Shown here in pieces: positions 48,556 to 58,492 of a stretch of DNA of 64,000 nt (the first letter of the stretch is position 1; every line of letters starts with the position of its first letter). The position numbers and the translations under genes are program-made. The notes beneath the pieces were generated by a model. It made no database searches and was not told where the DNA came from. It saw only the letters and a list, made by a program, of their open reading frames with translations. Source of the stretch: Providencia huaxiensis (GTDB lineage: Bacteria; Pseudomonadota; Gammaproteobacteria; Enterobacterales; Enterobacteriaceae); the NCBI RefSeq assembly GCF_002843235.3, contig NZ_CP031123.2:1612001-1676000 (forward strand). Direction: 5' to 3'.

Positions 48556-50196
48556 TTAGTGTTTAATAATATATAAATCTTTAGTATGCAGATTATCTAA
48601 TGGGTCTTTGCCACTATAGCCACCCACATAAGGTTTCACTAAACGCGTATTAACATAGTAGTAAAGCGGAACAACCCCTGAGTCTTTATCGAGTAATTTT
48701 TCAGCTTGTTGATAGAGTTCTGCTCGTTCTTCATCTGTTTTGGCTTGCAATGTTTTCTTCATCACCGCATCAAAATCTGTATTTTTATAGTGAACGGTAT
48801 TATTACTGCTGTAGGAAAGTAACATATTGAGGAAGGATGAAGGCTCGTTATAGTCCGCACACCACCCCGCGCGTGCAACATCATAGTTGCCTTGATGTCG
48901 GCTATCTAAGAATGTTTTCCACTCTTGGTTTTCTAATTTCACTTCCGCACCAATGTTTTTCTTCCACATAGAAGACGCTGCAATCGCAATACGCTTATGT
49001 AAGTCTGAGGTGTTATATAATAAATTGAATTTTAGAGGATTCCCTTTGTTATATCCCGCTTCTTCTAGCAACTGTTTCGCTTTTTCATTACGCTGCTCTT
49101 GGGTCATATTCGCGTACCAATCTGGTTTTTCTGTTTTCATTCCGCTGGTAAATGGTGGAGTGAAACCATACGCAGGAATATCCCCTTGAGCTTTAACTTT
49201 ATACGTAATTGTGTCTCTATCCATAGATAGCTTTAACGCTTCACGTACACGAGGGTCGTTAAATGGGGGTTTTTCATTATTAATCTCATAATAATAAGTA
49301 CACAAGTATGGACTTACCCGTAACTCATTCGGCATATTTTTCTGCAAACTTTTGAACTGTTCGATAGGTAAGTTACTGTATGTCATATCAATTTCACCAC
49401 TACGGTAGCGGTTAACATCTGTAACTTCTGAGGAAATCGGTAAAAAAGTCACTTGGTCAATAATGGTATTCGCATTATCCCAATAGCTTGGGCTTCGCTC
49501 TAATACAATGCGCTCATTAACTGTCCAATCCTTCAATTTATATGCCCCATTACCCACAAAATTCTGTGGCTGCGTCCACTTAGCACCATGTTGTTCAATA
49601 GTTTTTTTATTTACTGGGGACATAGATGAGTGAGCTAATAATTTAGGGATATAAGGAACAGCTTCACTCAGTGTAATAACTAGGGTTTTGTCATCGAGAG
49701 CTTTAATACCAAGTTCTTCAGGTTTTTTCTTTCCAGAGATAACATCGTCAATATTATTGATATGGGCATATTGTAAATAACTCGCATAAGGTGATGCAGT
49801 ATCAGGATCAGCCAATCGTCGCCAGCTATACACAAAATCTTCGGCTGTGACAGGGTCACCATTAGACCATTTAGCACCTTCGCGAATTTTAAATGTCCAT
49901 TCTGTAAAATCTTTATTTTCCCAGCTTGTTGCTGAACCAGGTAAAATTTCACCATCAGGCCCCACAATTGTGATCCCTTCAAAAAGGTCTCTCGCTAAAG
50001 CAGATTCCGGCACCCCTTCAATTTTATGTGGATCTAATGACTGAGGTTCTGAGCCATTATTACGAACCATTAACTGTTTTTCAGCCAGTTCAACACCTGC
50101 GGGAACCGTTGCTGCAAAACTTGTTGCTATAGAGCCCATTGCTAACCCAGCCGTTACGCTAAGCGCAATAATCGATTTATTGATTAATTTACTCAT
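48556..50196 (-). CDS. oppA: Oligopeptide-binding protein OppA (operon-proximal copy)
   Basis: The periplasmic receptor that delivers peptides to OppBCDF. From ATG 50196 it has 546 residues, with a signal peptide (MSKLINKSIIALSVTAGLAM, cleaved near SFAATVP). Family motifs are RNNGSEPQSLDPHKIEGVPE near the N-terminus, EFVYSWRRLADPDT-like sequence and RAGWCADYNEPSSFLNM. A start at 50214 is possible but has a worse position relative to GGGAG. It lies directly downstream of a second, similar receptor gene. Confidence 0.94.
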   Translation of the reverse strand: MSKLINKSIIALSVTAGLAMGSIATSFAATVPAGVELAEKQLMVRNNGSEPQSLDPHKIEGVPESALARDLFEGITIVGPDGEILPGSATSWENKDFTEWTFKIREGAKWSNGDPVTAEDFVYSWRRLADPDTASPYASYLQYAHINNIDDVISGKKKPEELGIKALDDKTLVITLSEAVPYIPKLLAHSSMSPVNKKTIEQHGAKWTQPQNFVGNGAYKLKDWTVNERIVLERSPSYWDNANTIIDQVTFLPISSEVTDVNRYRSGEIDMTYSNLPIEQFKSLQKNMPNELRVSPYLCTYYYEINNEKPPFNDPRVREALKLSMDRDTITYKVKAQGDIPAYGFTPPFTSGMKTEKPDWYANMTQEQRNEKAKQLLEEAGYNKGNPLKFNLLYNTSDLHKRIAIAASSMWKKNIGAEVKLENQEWKTFLDSRHQGNYDVARAGWCADYNEPSSFLNMLLSYSSNNTVHYKNTDFDAVMKKTLQAKTDEERAELYQQAEKLLDKDSGVVPLYYYVNTRLVKPYVGGYSGKDPLDNLHTKDLYIIKH

Positions 50197-50289
50197 CTTA
50201 TCGGTTACTCCCATACATAATTATTATGATTGTGTGTTGATATATGTTCACCCAGTAGATGAACACTTTTTATAATTATTTAGATATTA

Positions 50290-51891
50290 TTAATTAGGTT
50301 CACTTATATATAACCGTTTAATATCCGTATAATCAAGGGGGTCATTACCTTTAAATCCGCGAACACTCGGTTTTATCATTCGAGCACTAACGCGATAATA
50401 AACAGGAACAATAGCCGAATCCTTGTCTAGCAAGGTTTCCGCTTGTTGATAAATTGCATGGCGAGATGAAGGATCTGGAGCTGTCAGCGCTTGCTCAAGC
50501 AAGGCATCAAAGTCCGAATTATTATAAAAAGCGGTATTATTACTATTTTGAGACAACATCATATTCAAAAATGCAGTTGGTTCATTGTAATCTGCGCACC
50601 ACGTTGCCCTAGCAACATCGTAATGACCTTCATGACGACTTTGTAATGATGTTTTCCATTCTTGGTTTTGCAACGTCACTTGCGCACCAATATTTTTCTG
50701 CCACATCGATGCTGCAACAATAGCTTGCTGTTTGTTTTGATCTGAAGTGTTATACAATAAGTCAAATTTCAATGGGTTTTCTTTGTTATAACCCGCTTGT
50801 GAAAGTAAATCTTTAGCGCGCTGATAACGTTGTTCTGCCGATAAATTAGCCCATTCAGGTAATGCAAAGTCACCATTATTGATAAAGCTTGGCGTAAAAC
50901 CATAAGCGACTTTTTGCCCTTGAGCGATAATTTTATTGGTAATTATTTCTCTATCTAAACCCAATTTTATTGCTTCACGTACTCTTGGGTCATTAAACGG
51001 CGCTTTTTGATTATTTATTTCATAATAGAACGTACACAAATATGGCCGAACATATAATTCATTGGGCCTTTCTTGCTGCATTTTTTTATATAAAACAGGT
51101 GGGATTGCAGAATTTGAAATATCAATTTCACCACTACGGTAACGGTTAATATCACTCACTTCGGAGCTAATCGCTAGAAAGGTCGCTTGCTCAATACGAC
51201 TATTGGGATTATCCCAGTAAAATGGGTTTCGTTTGATAACAATACGTTCATTTACCACCCACTTATCCAATATGTATGCCCCATTTCCAATAAAATTTTG
51301 GGGTTGAGTCCATTTATCACCATGCCGTTGAATTGCAGACTTATTCACAGGCTTCATAGACGTATGAGAAAGCATATCGACAAAATAAGGTACTGGGTGG
51401 CTTAGCGTAACCTGTAGATGTTGCGGATCAAGTGCCTTCACCCCCAGCGCTGTTGCAGGCATTTTCCCTGCTAAAATCGCATCTGCATTTAAAATATACG
51501 CATTTTGTAGATAACTTGAGTAAGGAGAGCCTGTATTAGGGTCAGATAAACGTTGCCAACTATACACAAAATCTTCAGCGGTTACAGGTGAGCCATCACT
51601 CCACTTTGCATCTTCCCGCAAAGTAAAAACCCAAGAGGTGTAATTTTCATTGGTCCAATTTTTAGCAACGCCAGGAACTGCCTTACCGTCTATATCGGTA
51701 TACACGAGGCCTTCTAATAAGTTTAATATCACATTGCTTTCTGGCACCCCTTCCACTTTATGGGGATCAAGAGATGTTACTTCTGAGCCATTATTAATTG
51801 TGATTACCTGTTTTACTTTTTCCGTGCCATTTGCTTGTAACGCAACAAATAATAACGAGAGCACACCATAACCAAGTGTTGATTTGAACAT
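50290..51891 (-). CDS. Second oligopeptide-binding protein, OppA paralogue
   Basis: A 533-residue periplasmic peptide-binding protein clearly related to its neighbour. It shares NNGSEVTSLDPHKVEGVPES, SYSWQRLSDPNTGSPYSSYL-like sequence and ATWCADYNEPTAFLNMML. I chose ATG 51891 (GAGG 6 bases upstream); a GTG at 51903 is the alternative. The signal peptide is residues 1 to about 23 (cleaved near LQANGTEK). It is the first gene of the cluster and has 93 bases to the next oppA. It probably arose by tandem duplication and may have different peptide preferences (MppA-like role possible). Confidence 0.92.
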   Translation of the reverse strand: MFKSTLGYGVLSLLFVALQANGTEKVKQVITINNGSEVTSLDPHKVEGVPESNVILNLLEGLVYTDIDGKAVPGVAKNWTNENYTSWVFTLREDAKWSDGSPVTAEDFVYSWQRLSDPNTGSPYSSYLQNAYILNADAILAGKMPATALGVKALDPQHLQVTLSHPVPYFVDMLSHTSMKPVNKSAIQRHGDKWTQPQNFIGNGAYILDKWVVNERIVIKRNPFYWDNPNSRIEQATFLAISSEVSDINRYRSGEIDISNSAIPPVLYKKMQQERPNELYVRPYLCTFYYEINNQKAPFNDPRVREAIKLGLDREIITNKIIAQGQKVAYGFTPSFINNGDFALPEWANLSAEQRYQRAKDLLSQAGYNKENPLKFDLLYNTSDQNKQQAIVAASMWQKNIGAQVTLQNQEWKTSLQSRHEGHYDVARATWCADYNEPTAFLNMMLSQNSNNTAFYNNSDFDALLEQALTAPDPSSRHAIYQQAETLLDKDSAIVPVYYRVSARMIKPSVRGFKGNDPLDYTDIKRLYISEPN

Positions 51892-52371
51892 CCTATCCCT
51901 CACGATTCATTGATGGCGCTATAACCTCATTAGCAACCTTATTTACGCTGATATTTAAGCCCTAAGACTGTTATTTCCTTATGGGCAATCCACTTTATGA
52001 CTCCAATATTCAAAACAATTAATTAACATTCGCTAGTTAAAAACTTTTGATAACTTTTAAAAATAACAGCTAAACATTATGTTTATCTTTAAATTACAAT
52101 GCATTACAAAAGTATAATCATACAATACAAGATAGACCTCAAATTCGAATCCAAACATATCATTAACAAACGCCAATTAGAATAGTGAATAAATTTACGT
52201 AGCTCACAATTCCTTACTTTTTATCCCTGTTTTAGCAAAAAATGCCACATATAATTACAGGGAACATTTTTTTCATACGTGATTATTGATGACTAAAATT
52301 TTAATAAGCCAATTAAAACTACCTGAAGAGCAAAATTGATGTATGTAATACGATAGGAACTAACGATAGAT
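51892..52371 (-). other. Non-coding region upstream of the opp cluster
   Basis: About 530 bases including the hairpin near its right end. It should carry the opp promoter. In E. coli the long oppA leader is a target of the GcvB small RNA; I did not identify a matching site. No gene is seen. Confidence 0.5.
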
Positions 52372-52402
52372 ATGGCTGCAAATAGGTTTAGTTTGCAGCC
52401 AT
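52372..52402 (-). terminator. Hairpin after ychE
   Basis: A perfect 11-bp repeat (ATGGCTGCAAA / TTTGCAGCCAT) with a 9-base loop lies 20 bases past the ychE stop. The T-run is on the wrong side for ychE, so termination strength is doubtful. Confidence 0.55.
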
Positions 52403-52421
52403 AAAAAGAGAAGAAATTAGA

Positions 52422-53066
52422 TTATAATAAGCCTGGGAATATGGCTTTAACCCCGGTCACAATAAACTCTATCCCCAGCGACATCAGTAATAGGCCCATG
52501 ATACGCGTCACCACGTTGATCCCTGTTTGACCTAAGTAACGAACCAATAAAGACGCTGAACGAAATAATAACCAACAACAAAAAGCAAATGCGATACTCG
52601 TCAAGGCTAAACCTAAAAAGTTTTGCCAACCATGCCAACGAGATGACCAAACGATACAAGAACTGATTGCCCCAGGCCCTGCCATTAAGGGTAAAGCCAA
52701 AGGTACAACACCAATGCTATCCCTAACCGCAGTTTCTGTTTTTTCTTGCTTATTCTGTTTGTCTTCACCAATTTTACCGCTAATCATTGACATCGCTATT
52801 GTGACGATCAAGATCCCACCAGCAATACGGAAAGAATCAATTGAAATACCAAATAATTGCAGAATTGAGTCACCAATTAATAATGATGTACATAAAATGA
52901 TAGCAACTGATGTATTTGCAATAGTATTAGTTTTATTTCTCCCTGCATTACTTTGATAGTTTGTCATACTAATAAACACAGGCAATATGCCAACTGGGTT
53001 CACAAGTGCAAACAAGCCAATAAAGAATTTTATATAACCCGATAAATCAAGTAATGCGCTACTCAC
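52422..53066 (-). CDS. ychE: MarC-family inner-membrane protein YchE
   Basis: A 214-residue six-helix membrane protein of unknown function (UPF0056/MarC family). The start is GTG 53066, with AAGGA 9 bases upstream. Conserved segments are FKFFIGLFALVNPVGI-like (KFFIGLFALVNPVGILPVFI), FRIAGGILIVTIAMSMISGK and PLALPLMAGPGAISS. It lies between the opp operon and adhE, as in E. coli, and is divergent from adhE. Confidence 0.94.
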   Translation of the reverse strand: MSSALLDLSGYIKFFIGLFALVNPVGILPVFISMTNYQSNAGRNKTNTIANTSVAIILCTSLLIGDSILQLFGISIDSFRIAGGILIVTIAMSMISGKIGEDKQNKQEKTETAVRDSIGVVPLALPLMAGPGAISSCIVWSSRWHGWQNFLGLALTSIAFAFCCWLLFRSASLLVRYLGQTGINVVTRIMGLLLMSLGIEFIVTGVKAIFPGLL

Positions 53067-53317
53067 CCATTCATTTCCTTAAGCAGTTCTCTTTAGAGAT
53101 TCATTGATATCTTTTATGATTTTACCACCGATGTTATTAATTTCCTTGAGCAAAACAATATTTTCTTCAACTTGCTAAATTTGCTTAGCATTTAGTTAGG
53201 TATACATAAATTATCTGCACAAATTGTTTTGATAATATTAAATTAAGTAATAGATGAACAACATTTATTCAACTTGTGCATATATACACGTGCTGAAAGG
53301 AGTCAGCTTGGCGTTTT

Positions 53318-53333
53318 CGTGATATAGATCACT
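53318..53333 (+). promoter_or_regulatory. CRP-like site upstream of adhE
   Basis: CGTGA-TATAGA-TCACT matches the TGTGA-N6-TCACA consensus with one mismatch in each half and correct spacing. It lies 218 bases before the adhE start. CRP (Cra and Fis too) is known to affect adhE in E. coli. The site is inferred. Confidence 0.5.
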
Positions 53334-53413
53334 TTATTTAATTACCGTTTTGTTAATCTACTCTTAACTGATAGGCAGAGCTAATGAGGATATTAACTCA
53401 AAACTGAATAAGG

Positions 53414-53523
53414 TTTTTAAGCCAATAAGCGATCATGAGCAGCGTTATTATAGATAACATCTATACTTTCATCTTTAAGCATTTCCTAGTTCTATAGATG
53501 CATTTTGCTCATTGGCTTAAAAA
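53414..53523 (+). promoter_or_regulatory. Long-range inverted repeat in the adhE leader
   Basis: The perfect 13-bp arms TTTTTAAGCCAAT (53414-53426) and ATTGGCTTAAAAA (53511-53523) are extended by GAGCA / TGCTC. They enclose a second palindrome, TATAGAT-AAC-ATCTATA (53449-53465). The stem ends 16 bases before the CAGGAG ribosome binding site region. E. coli adhE has a folded leader that must be cut by RNase III for translation, so a similar switch is likely here. Confidence 0.65.
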
Positions 53524-53550
53524 GTTTAACATTTATCAGGAGTAATCTAT

Positions 53551-56256
53551 ATGTCCGTAACTAACGTTACCGAACTCAATGAACTCGTTGCTCGTGTCAA
53601 AAAAGCTCAACGCGAATTCGCAACTTTCTCCCAAGAGCAAGTTGATGAAATCTTTAGAGCCGCCGCCCTCGCTGCTGCTGACGCACGTATCCCCCTAGCA
53701 AAACTCGCTGTCGAAGAATCTGGAATGGGTATTATTGAAGATAAAGTGATCAAAAACCACTTTGCTTCAGAGTATATCTATAATGCGTATAAAGACGAAA
53801 AAACCTGCGGCACGCTATCTGAAGACCCAACATTTGGAACAATTACTATCGCTGAGCCGATTGGTATTATCTGTGGTATTGTTCCAACAACAAACCCAAC
53901 TTCAACCGCGATTTTTAAATCACTGATTAGCTTAAAAACGCGCAACGCTATTATCTTTTCTCCGCACCCTCGCGCTAAAAATGCAACTAACCGCGCAGCA
54001 CAAATCGTGCTTGATGCTGCCATTGCAGCGGGGGCACCAAAAGACATTATTGGCTGGATTGATTCCCCTTCTGTTGAGCTATCCAACGCTTTAATGCACC
54101 ACCCTGATATTAACCTGATCCTAGCGACAGGTGGGCCAGGCATGGTCAAAGCAGCTTATAGCTCAGGTAAACCTGCAATTGGTGTTGGTGCTGGTAATAC
54201 CCCTGTCGTTATTGATGAAACAGCGGACATTAAACGTGCCGTTGCGTCCATTTTGATGTCAAAAACATTCGACAACGGAGTTATTTGTGCTTCTGAACAA
54301 TCCGTTGTGGTTGTGGATGAAATCTACAATCAAGTTCGCGAACGTTTTTCAAGCCATGGGGGCTACCTGCTACAAGGAAAAGAGCTTAAAGCGGTTCAAG
54401 ATATCATCTTAAAAAATGGCAACCTAAACGCTGCTATTGTTGGTCAGCCTGCCTATAAAATTGCAGAAATGGCCGGCATTACCGTTCCAAAAACAACTAA
54501 AATCTTAATCGGTGAAGTCAAAACCATCGATGAGTCAGAACCGTTCGCACATGAAAAACTTTCACCATTATTAGCGATGTATCGTGGTAAGAATTTTGAA
54601 GATGCAGTTGCAAAAGCAGAACAATTAGTTGAAATGGGGGGGATTGGCCATACCTCTTGCTTATATACTGACCAAGATAACCAACATGATCGTGTTAACT
54701 ATTTTGGCCAAAAAATGAAAACAGCGCGTATTTTAATCAATACGCCAGCGTCACAAGGTGGTATCGGTGACCTGTACAACTTTAAATTAGCCCCTTCTCT
54801 GACTCTAGGTTGTGGTTCTTGGGGTGGTAACTCCATCTCTGAAAACGTAGGTCCAAAACACCTAATCAATACCAAAACTGTGGCGAAGAGAGCTGAAAAT
54901 ATGTTGTGGCATAAACTTCCGAACTCAATCTACTTCCGCCGTGGTTGCCTCCCTATCGCCCTTGAAGAGATTGCAACTGACGGTGCTAAACGCGCTTTCA
55001 TCGTAACTGATGGTTATCTATTCAATAATGGTTATGTTGATGAAGTGGTTAGCGTTCTCAAAAAACATCACATTGAAACAGACGTTTTCTTTGAAGTTGA
55101 GGCAGACCCAACATTAACGGTGGTTCGTAAAGGTGCAGCCCAAATGCAAGCATTCCAACCTGATGTGATCATTGCATTAGGGGGTGGTTCACCAATGGAT
55201 GCGGCTAAAATCATGTGGGTTATGTACGAACACCCGGAAACTCATTTTGAAGAATTAGCATTACGTTTTATGGATATACGTAAACGTATCCACCGTTTCC
55301 CTAAAATGGGCGTTAAGGCTAAATTAGTTGCTATCACAACGACTTCGGGAACAGGTTCTGAAGTCACGCCATTTGCGGTAGTGACTGATGATAAAACAGG
55401 CCAAAAATATCCATTAGCAGACTATGCATTAACGCCAAATATGGCAATTGTTGATGCGAACTTAGTCATGAATATGCCTAAATCTTTAACGGCTTTTGGT
55501 GGTTTAGATGCGGTCACCCATGCGTTAGAAGCTTATGTTTCTGTTTTAGCTAACGAGTTTACTGATGGCCAAGCACTTAAGGCCCTGAGTCTATTAAAAG
55601 ATTATTTACCAGCCAGTTACCATGAAGGGGCTAAAAACCCTGTAGCAAGAGAACGTGTCCATAACGGGGCGACACTTGCAGGTATTGCTTTTGCAAACGC
55701 ATTCCTTGGTGTATGTCACTCTATGGCACATAAGCTTGGCTCAGAGTTCCACATCCCTCATGGGCTTGCTAATGCTTTGCTGATTTGTAACGTTATCCGT
55801 TTTAATGCGAATGATAACCCAACAAAACAAACTGCATTTAGCCAATACGACCGCCCTCATGCACGCCGCCAATACGCAGAAATTGCGGATCACTTAGGGC
55901 TCACTAAAGTTGGTGATCGTACTGCTGAGAAAATTGAAAAATTACTCGCATGGTTGGAGGAAATAAAAGCCGATTTAGGTATTCCTAAATCTATCCGTGA
56001 GACTGGTGTTACTGAAGCTGACTTCTTAGCTCGCGTGGATAAACTTTCTGAAGATGCATTTGATGACCAATGTACAGGTGCTAACCCTCGTTATCCTTTA
56101 ATCTCTGAAATTAAACAATTATTACTGGATTCTTATTATGGTCGCGAGTTCGTTGAGCATCAAGACGCACCCGTGATTGAAAAAGAGGAAAAAAAAGCGC
56201 CTCAGAAAAAAACAGCCGTAAAAAAAGAAGCTGAAAAGAAAAGCACTAAGAAATAA
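53551..56256 (+). CDS. adhE: Bifunctional acetaldehyde-CoA / alcohol dehydrogenase
   Basis: Reduces acetyl-CoA to acetaldehyde and then ethanol in fermentation; it forms filaments (spirosomes). The 901 residues comprise an N-terminal aldehyde dehydrogenase domain (about 1-440, nucleophile in DNGVICASEQS near residue 246). The C-terminal iron-dependent alcohol dehydrogenase (about 450-870) has GGGSPMDAAKIMW and metal-binding HSMAHKLGSEFHIPHGLANA. The Lys-rich tail (EEKKAPQKKTAVKKEAEKKS) resembles that of E. coli AdhE. The start has CAGGAG upstream. Confidence 0.97.
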   Translation: MSVTNVTELNELVARVKKAQREFATFSQEQVDEIFRAAALAAADARIPLAKLAVEESGMGIIEDKVIKNHFASEYIYNAYKDEKTCGTLSEDPTFGTITIAEPIGIICGIVPTTNPTSTAIFKSLISLKTRNAIIFSPHPRAKNATNRAAQIVLDAAIAAGAPKDIIGWIDSPSVELSNALMHHPDINLILATGGPGMVKAAYSSGKPAIGVGAGNTPVVIDETADIKRAVASILMSKTFDNGVICASEQSVVVVDEIYNQVRERFSSHGGYLLQGKELKAVQDIILKNGNLNAAIVGQPAYKIAEMAGITVPKTTKILIGEVKTIDESEPFAHEKLSPLLAMYRGKNFEDAVAKAEQLVEMGGIGHTSCLYTDQDNQHDRVNYFGQKMKTARILINTPASQGGIGDLYNFKLAPSLTLGCGSWGGNSISENVGPKHLINTKTVAKRAENMLWHKLPNSIYFRRGCLPIALEEIATDGAKRAFIVTDGYLFNNGYVDEVVSVLKKHHIETDVFFEVEADPTLTVVRKGAAQMQAFQPDVIIALGGGSPMDAAKIMWVMYEHPETHFEELALRFMDIRKRIHRFPKMGVKAKLVAITTTSGTGSEVTPFAVVTDDKTGQKYPLADYALTPNMAIVDANLVMNMPKSLTAFGGLDAVTHALEAYVSVLANEFTDGQALKALSLLKDYLPASYHEGAKNPVARERVHNGATLAGIAFANAFLGVCHSMAHKLGSEFHIPHGLANALLICNVIRFNANDNPTKQTAFSQYDRPHARRQYAEIADHLGLTKVGDRTAEKIEKLLAWLEEIKADLGIPKSIRETGVTEADFLARVDKLSEDAFDDQCTGANPRYPLISEIKQLLLDSYYGREFVEHQDAPVIEKEEKKAPQKKTAVKKEAEKKSTKK

Positions 56257-56278
56257 TGTATTAAACATTATTTAAAAT

Positions 56279-56309
56279 AAAGGCACTGCAATAATTGCAG
56301 TGCCTTTTG
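56279..56309 (+). terminator. Terminator of adhE
   Basis: A perfect 13-bp repeat (AAAGGCACTGCAA / TTGCAGTGCCTTT) with a 3-base loop is followed by TGT, 22 bases after the stop. Confidence 0.88.
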
Positions 56310-56454
56310 TTTAGCTATTAAAAATGAGTTACTGTAAAAATACATAAAATCGATATTATATAAAACGATTCAACTCGCTGAGTTTATCTCACAGTTGGTC
56401 ATAATAGGTTGATATCAGAGAGCTATTTTATTTCCTACACCAAACGATTTCCAT

Positions 56455-57084
56455 TCATCTAAAGTGGAGTGCCTGTTTAGGTATAACACCCTCATTCATC
56501 AACTGAGCTTGTTTTATTGCTTCTGAATAGTGTTTACGACAAACAGAAATATACTTTTCATTGCCGCCTATATCGACTTGTAAGCCTTTATATACAGGTA
56601 TCCCATCACTTCCTATACGTAAAACCTTACTTGCCTTACGGCCACAATAGCAGACTGTTTTTAGCTCGACTAATTTATCAGCCCAAGCAAGCAAATATTG
56701 GCTACCTTCAAATAATTGCCCCGCAAAATCAGTACGCAACCCATAACATAAAACTGGAATATCCTCGTTATCGACTATGTCACATAATTCTTCGACTTGT
56801 TTTTTTGTTAGGAACTGACACTCATCAATAAGAACACAATGCACTTTTTGTGTGCTATTTTCTTTTTTTATCAGCTCGGCCATATTTGTTGTCGCTGAGT
56901 AGAGTAACGCCTCTGCTGATAAACCGATGCGCGATGAGACTTTTCCTTGTTCAAAACGGTTATCTATCTCTGCAGTAAAAATAACCGTACGCATCCCTCT
57001 TTCATTATAGTTATACGATGATTGCAATAATGACGTTGATTTTCCCGCATTCATAGCTGAATAATAAAAGTAAAGCTGAGCCAT
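56455..57084 (-). CDS. tdk: Thymidine kinase
   Basis: Phosphorylates thymidine in the salvage pathway. The 209 residues have the P-loop SAMNAGKST (9-17), the DECQFL motif near residue 90 and the lasso-domain zinc site with CYCGRKA and SVCRKH (Cys/Cys and Cys/His pairs). The start is preceded by GAGGGAA. Position between adhE and hns matches E. coli. Confidence 0.96.
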   Translation of the reverse strand: MAQLYFYYSAMNAGKSTSLLQSSYNYNERGMRTVIFTAEIDNRFEQGKVSSRIGLSAEALLYSATTNMAELIKKENSTQKVHCVLIDECQFLTKKQVEELCDIVDNEDIPVLCYGLRTDFAGQLFEGSQYLLAWADKLVELKTVCYCGRKASKVLRIGSDGIPVYKGLQVDIGGNEKYISVCRKHYSEAIKQAQLMNEGVIPKQALHFR

Positions 57085-57614
57085 TTGGCTGTTCCCTCAA
57101 AATTAATATACGTAATAATTTTACCATAAAACAGACTTTATGATTAACAATAATGGTCTGTATGTCCTTTACTTATTGAAAATTTAACTTTTTTTTCGAC
57201 TATACTCGTTCCTTATTGCAAATATTGCTTAGCTTGTATGCAATAAAAACCAATTTGATATTAACTATAAACAGTTTCAATTAAAGCACATTCCGCTAAA
57301 AATCATCATCAAAAAAAGAAAATTTAAGGAATCCATCCCTTCAATTCATTCTGCGTAAAAGTAAAATGAGACTCTCCTCTTCTTTTTCGAATAATTTAAT
57401 CACTACGATTTTAGCTTATTCCTATTTTTCGTTTAGTTCAGTTATTGATAATAGCTATATATATATCTACGAAAAGTTTATTTTTCTTTTGTAAAAAAAT
57501 TGCAATCGCTAAAGATTACTTTTAAACTAAGGAAGTAATTTAGCTATTGCAGAATTTAAAATAGCATTCTATTATTACTGTACACATGCCAACTAATAAT
57601 TTGAGACCAGGAAA
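57085..57614 (+). other. AT-rich region upstream of hns
   Basis: A 530-base, very AT-rich and partly T-tract-rich divergent region between tdk and hns. Such curved AT-rich DNA fits the known autoregulation of hns, but no specific site was assigned. A 42-codon frame at 57366 has no ribosome binding site and is not called. Confidence 0.5.
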
Positions 57615-58025
57615 ATGAGCGAATCATTAAAAGCGTTAAATAACATCCGTACTCTTCGAGCTCAAGCTCGCGAAGTAACTTTAGAATCTTTAGAAGAAAT
57701 GCTGGAAAAATTAACCGTCGTTGTTGAAGAACGTCGTGATGAAGAGAGCCAAGCTCGCGCGGAATTAGAAGAACGTAACCGTAAATTGGAAAAAGTTCGT
57801 GAAATGATCCTTGAGCAAGGCGTCGATTTAAATGACCTTCTGCAAACAATGGACTCAGGTAAAAGCACTAGCACCCGTGCTAAACGTGCTGCACGTCCAG
57901 CTAAATACAAATATGTTGATGAAAATGGCGAAACTAAAACTTGGACAGGCCAAGGCCGTACTCCAGCTGTAATCAAAGTTGCCATTGAAGAACAAGGCAA
58001 ATCTTTAGATGATTTCTTAATCTAA
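57615..58025 (+). CDS. hns: Nucleoid-associated silencing protein H-NS
   Basis: Binds AT-rich DNA, compacts the nucleoid and silences acquired genes. The 136 residues have the N-terminal dimerisation helices ([20 protein letters not shown]) and a coiled coil (about 20-65). A flexible basic linker leads to the C-terminal DNA-binding domain, with [13 protein letters not shown] containing the QGR minor-groove loop. It could have several targets in this window (for example the AT-rich LysR region), but that is inference. Position before galU matches E. coli. Confidence 0.96.
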   Translation: MSESLKALNNIRTLRAQAREVTLESLEEMLEKLTVVVEERRDEESQARAELEERNRKLEKVREMILEQGVDLNDLLQTMDSGKSTSTRAKRAARPAKYKYVDENGETKTWTGQGRTPAVIKVAIEEQGKSLDDFLI

Positions 58026-58440
58026 TCGCCTCAACATGTATTCTAAACACCCTTTTATAAGGGTGTTTTTATTTTAAAGCTTTATATATTATTTTATATT
58101 AACCTGTAATAAGAAAAGGTGCTTAGCTATTATAACTCTCCCCTTCAGCACGAAAGCCTCATAACTACTGCCCTCTGCTTCAATTAACTGCCCTGTTTAA
58201 GCTTTTGCGGCGTATTACGCTATCGACAAATAATCATGATAAATAAAAATATGCAGTAAAGATATGTAAGCTTAATTAGATAAATTTAAATATTGTTCAG
58301 TGATTTTATTTATGTAATGAGGTTGTTTGTTAATTTTTACACCCTATACACTTATAGGATGTACAGGCTAAAACAGCCGAAATCAGAGCGATACCCCTTA
58401 ATATTTGATATCTATTGTTAGTAATTATTTTTTCACGCAT
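58026..58440 (+). other. Gap between hns and galU
   Basis: Contains the hns terminator at its start. The remaining AT-rich bases up to the galU terminator show no credible gene. Confidence 0.55.
58045..58073 (+). terminator. Terminator of hns
   Basis: A perfect 10-bp stem (AAACACCCTT / AAGGGTGTTT) with a 4-base loop is followed by TTATTTT. Confidence 0.9.
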
Positions 58441-58470
58441 AAAAAAGGCTAACAAATTAAGTTAGCCTTT
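58441..58470 (-). terminator. Terminator of galU
   Basis: A perfect 10-bp stem (AAAGGCTAAC / GTTAGCCTTT) with a 7-base loop lies 22 bases past the galU stop, with TTTTTT following on the minus strand. Confidence 0.88.
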
Positions 58471-58492
58471 AATAAAAATTCATTGTGGAATT

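Larger units (their letters stand above)
53067..53550 (+). other. adhE upstream region
   Basis: 484 bases with no gene. It holds a CRP-like site (53318-53333), the probable adhE promoter area and a 110-base leader that can fold (53414-53523), both listed separately. Confidence 0.6.

Noticed and set aside
53778..54149. 123-codon minus-strand frame inside adhE
   Set aside because: It is fully antisense to the conserved aldehyde dehydrogenase domain, and nothing in its translation resembles a protein family.
57366..57494. 42-codon open frame upstream of hns
   Set aside because: No ribosome binding site, low-complexity hydrophobic translation and no family resemblance.
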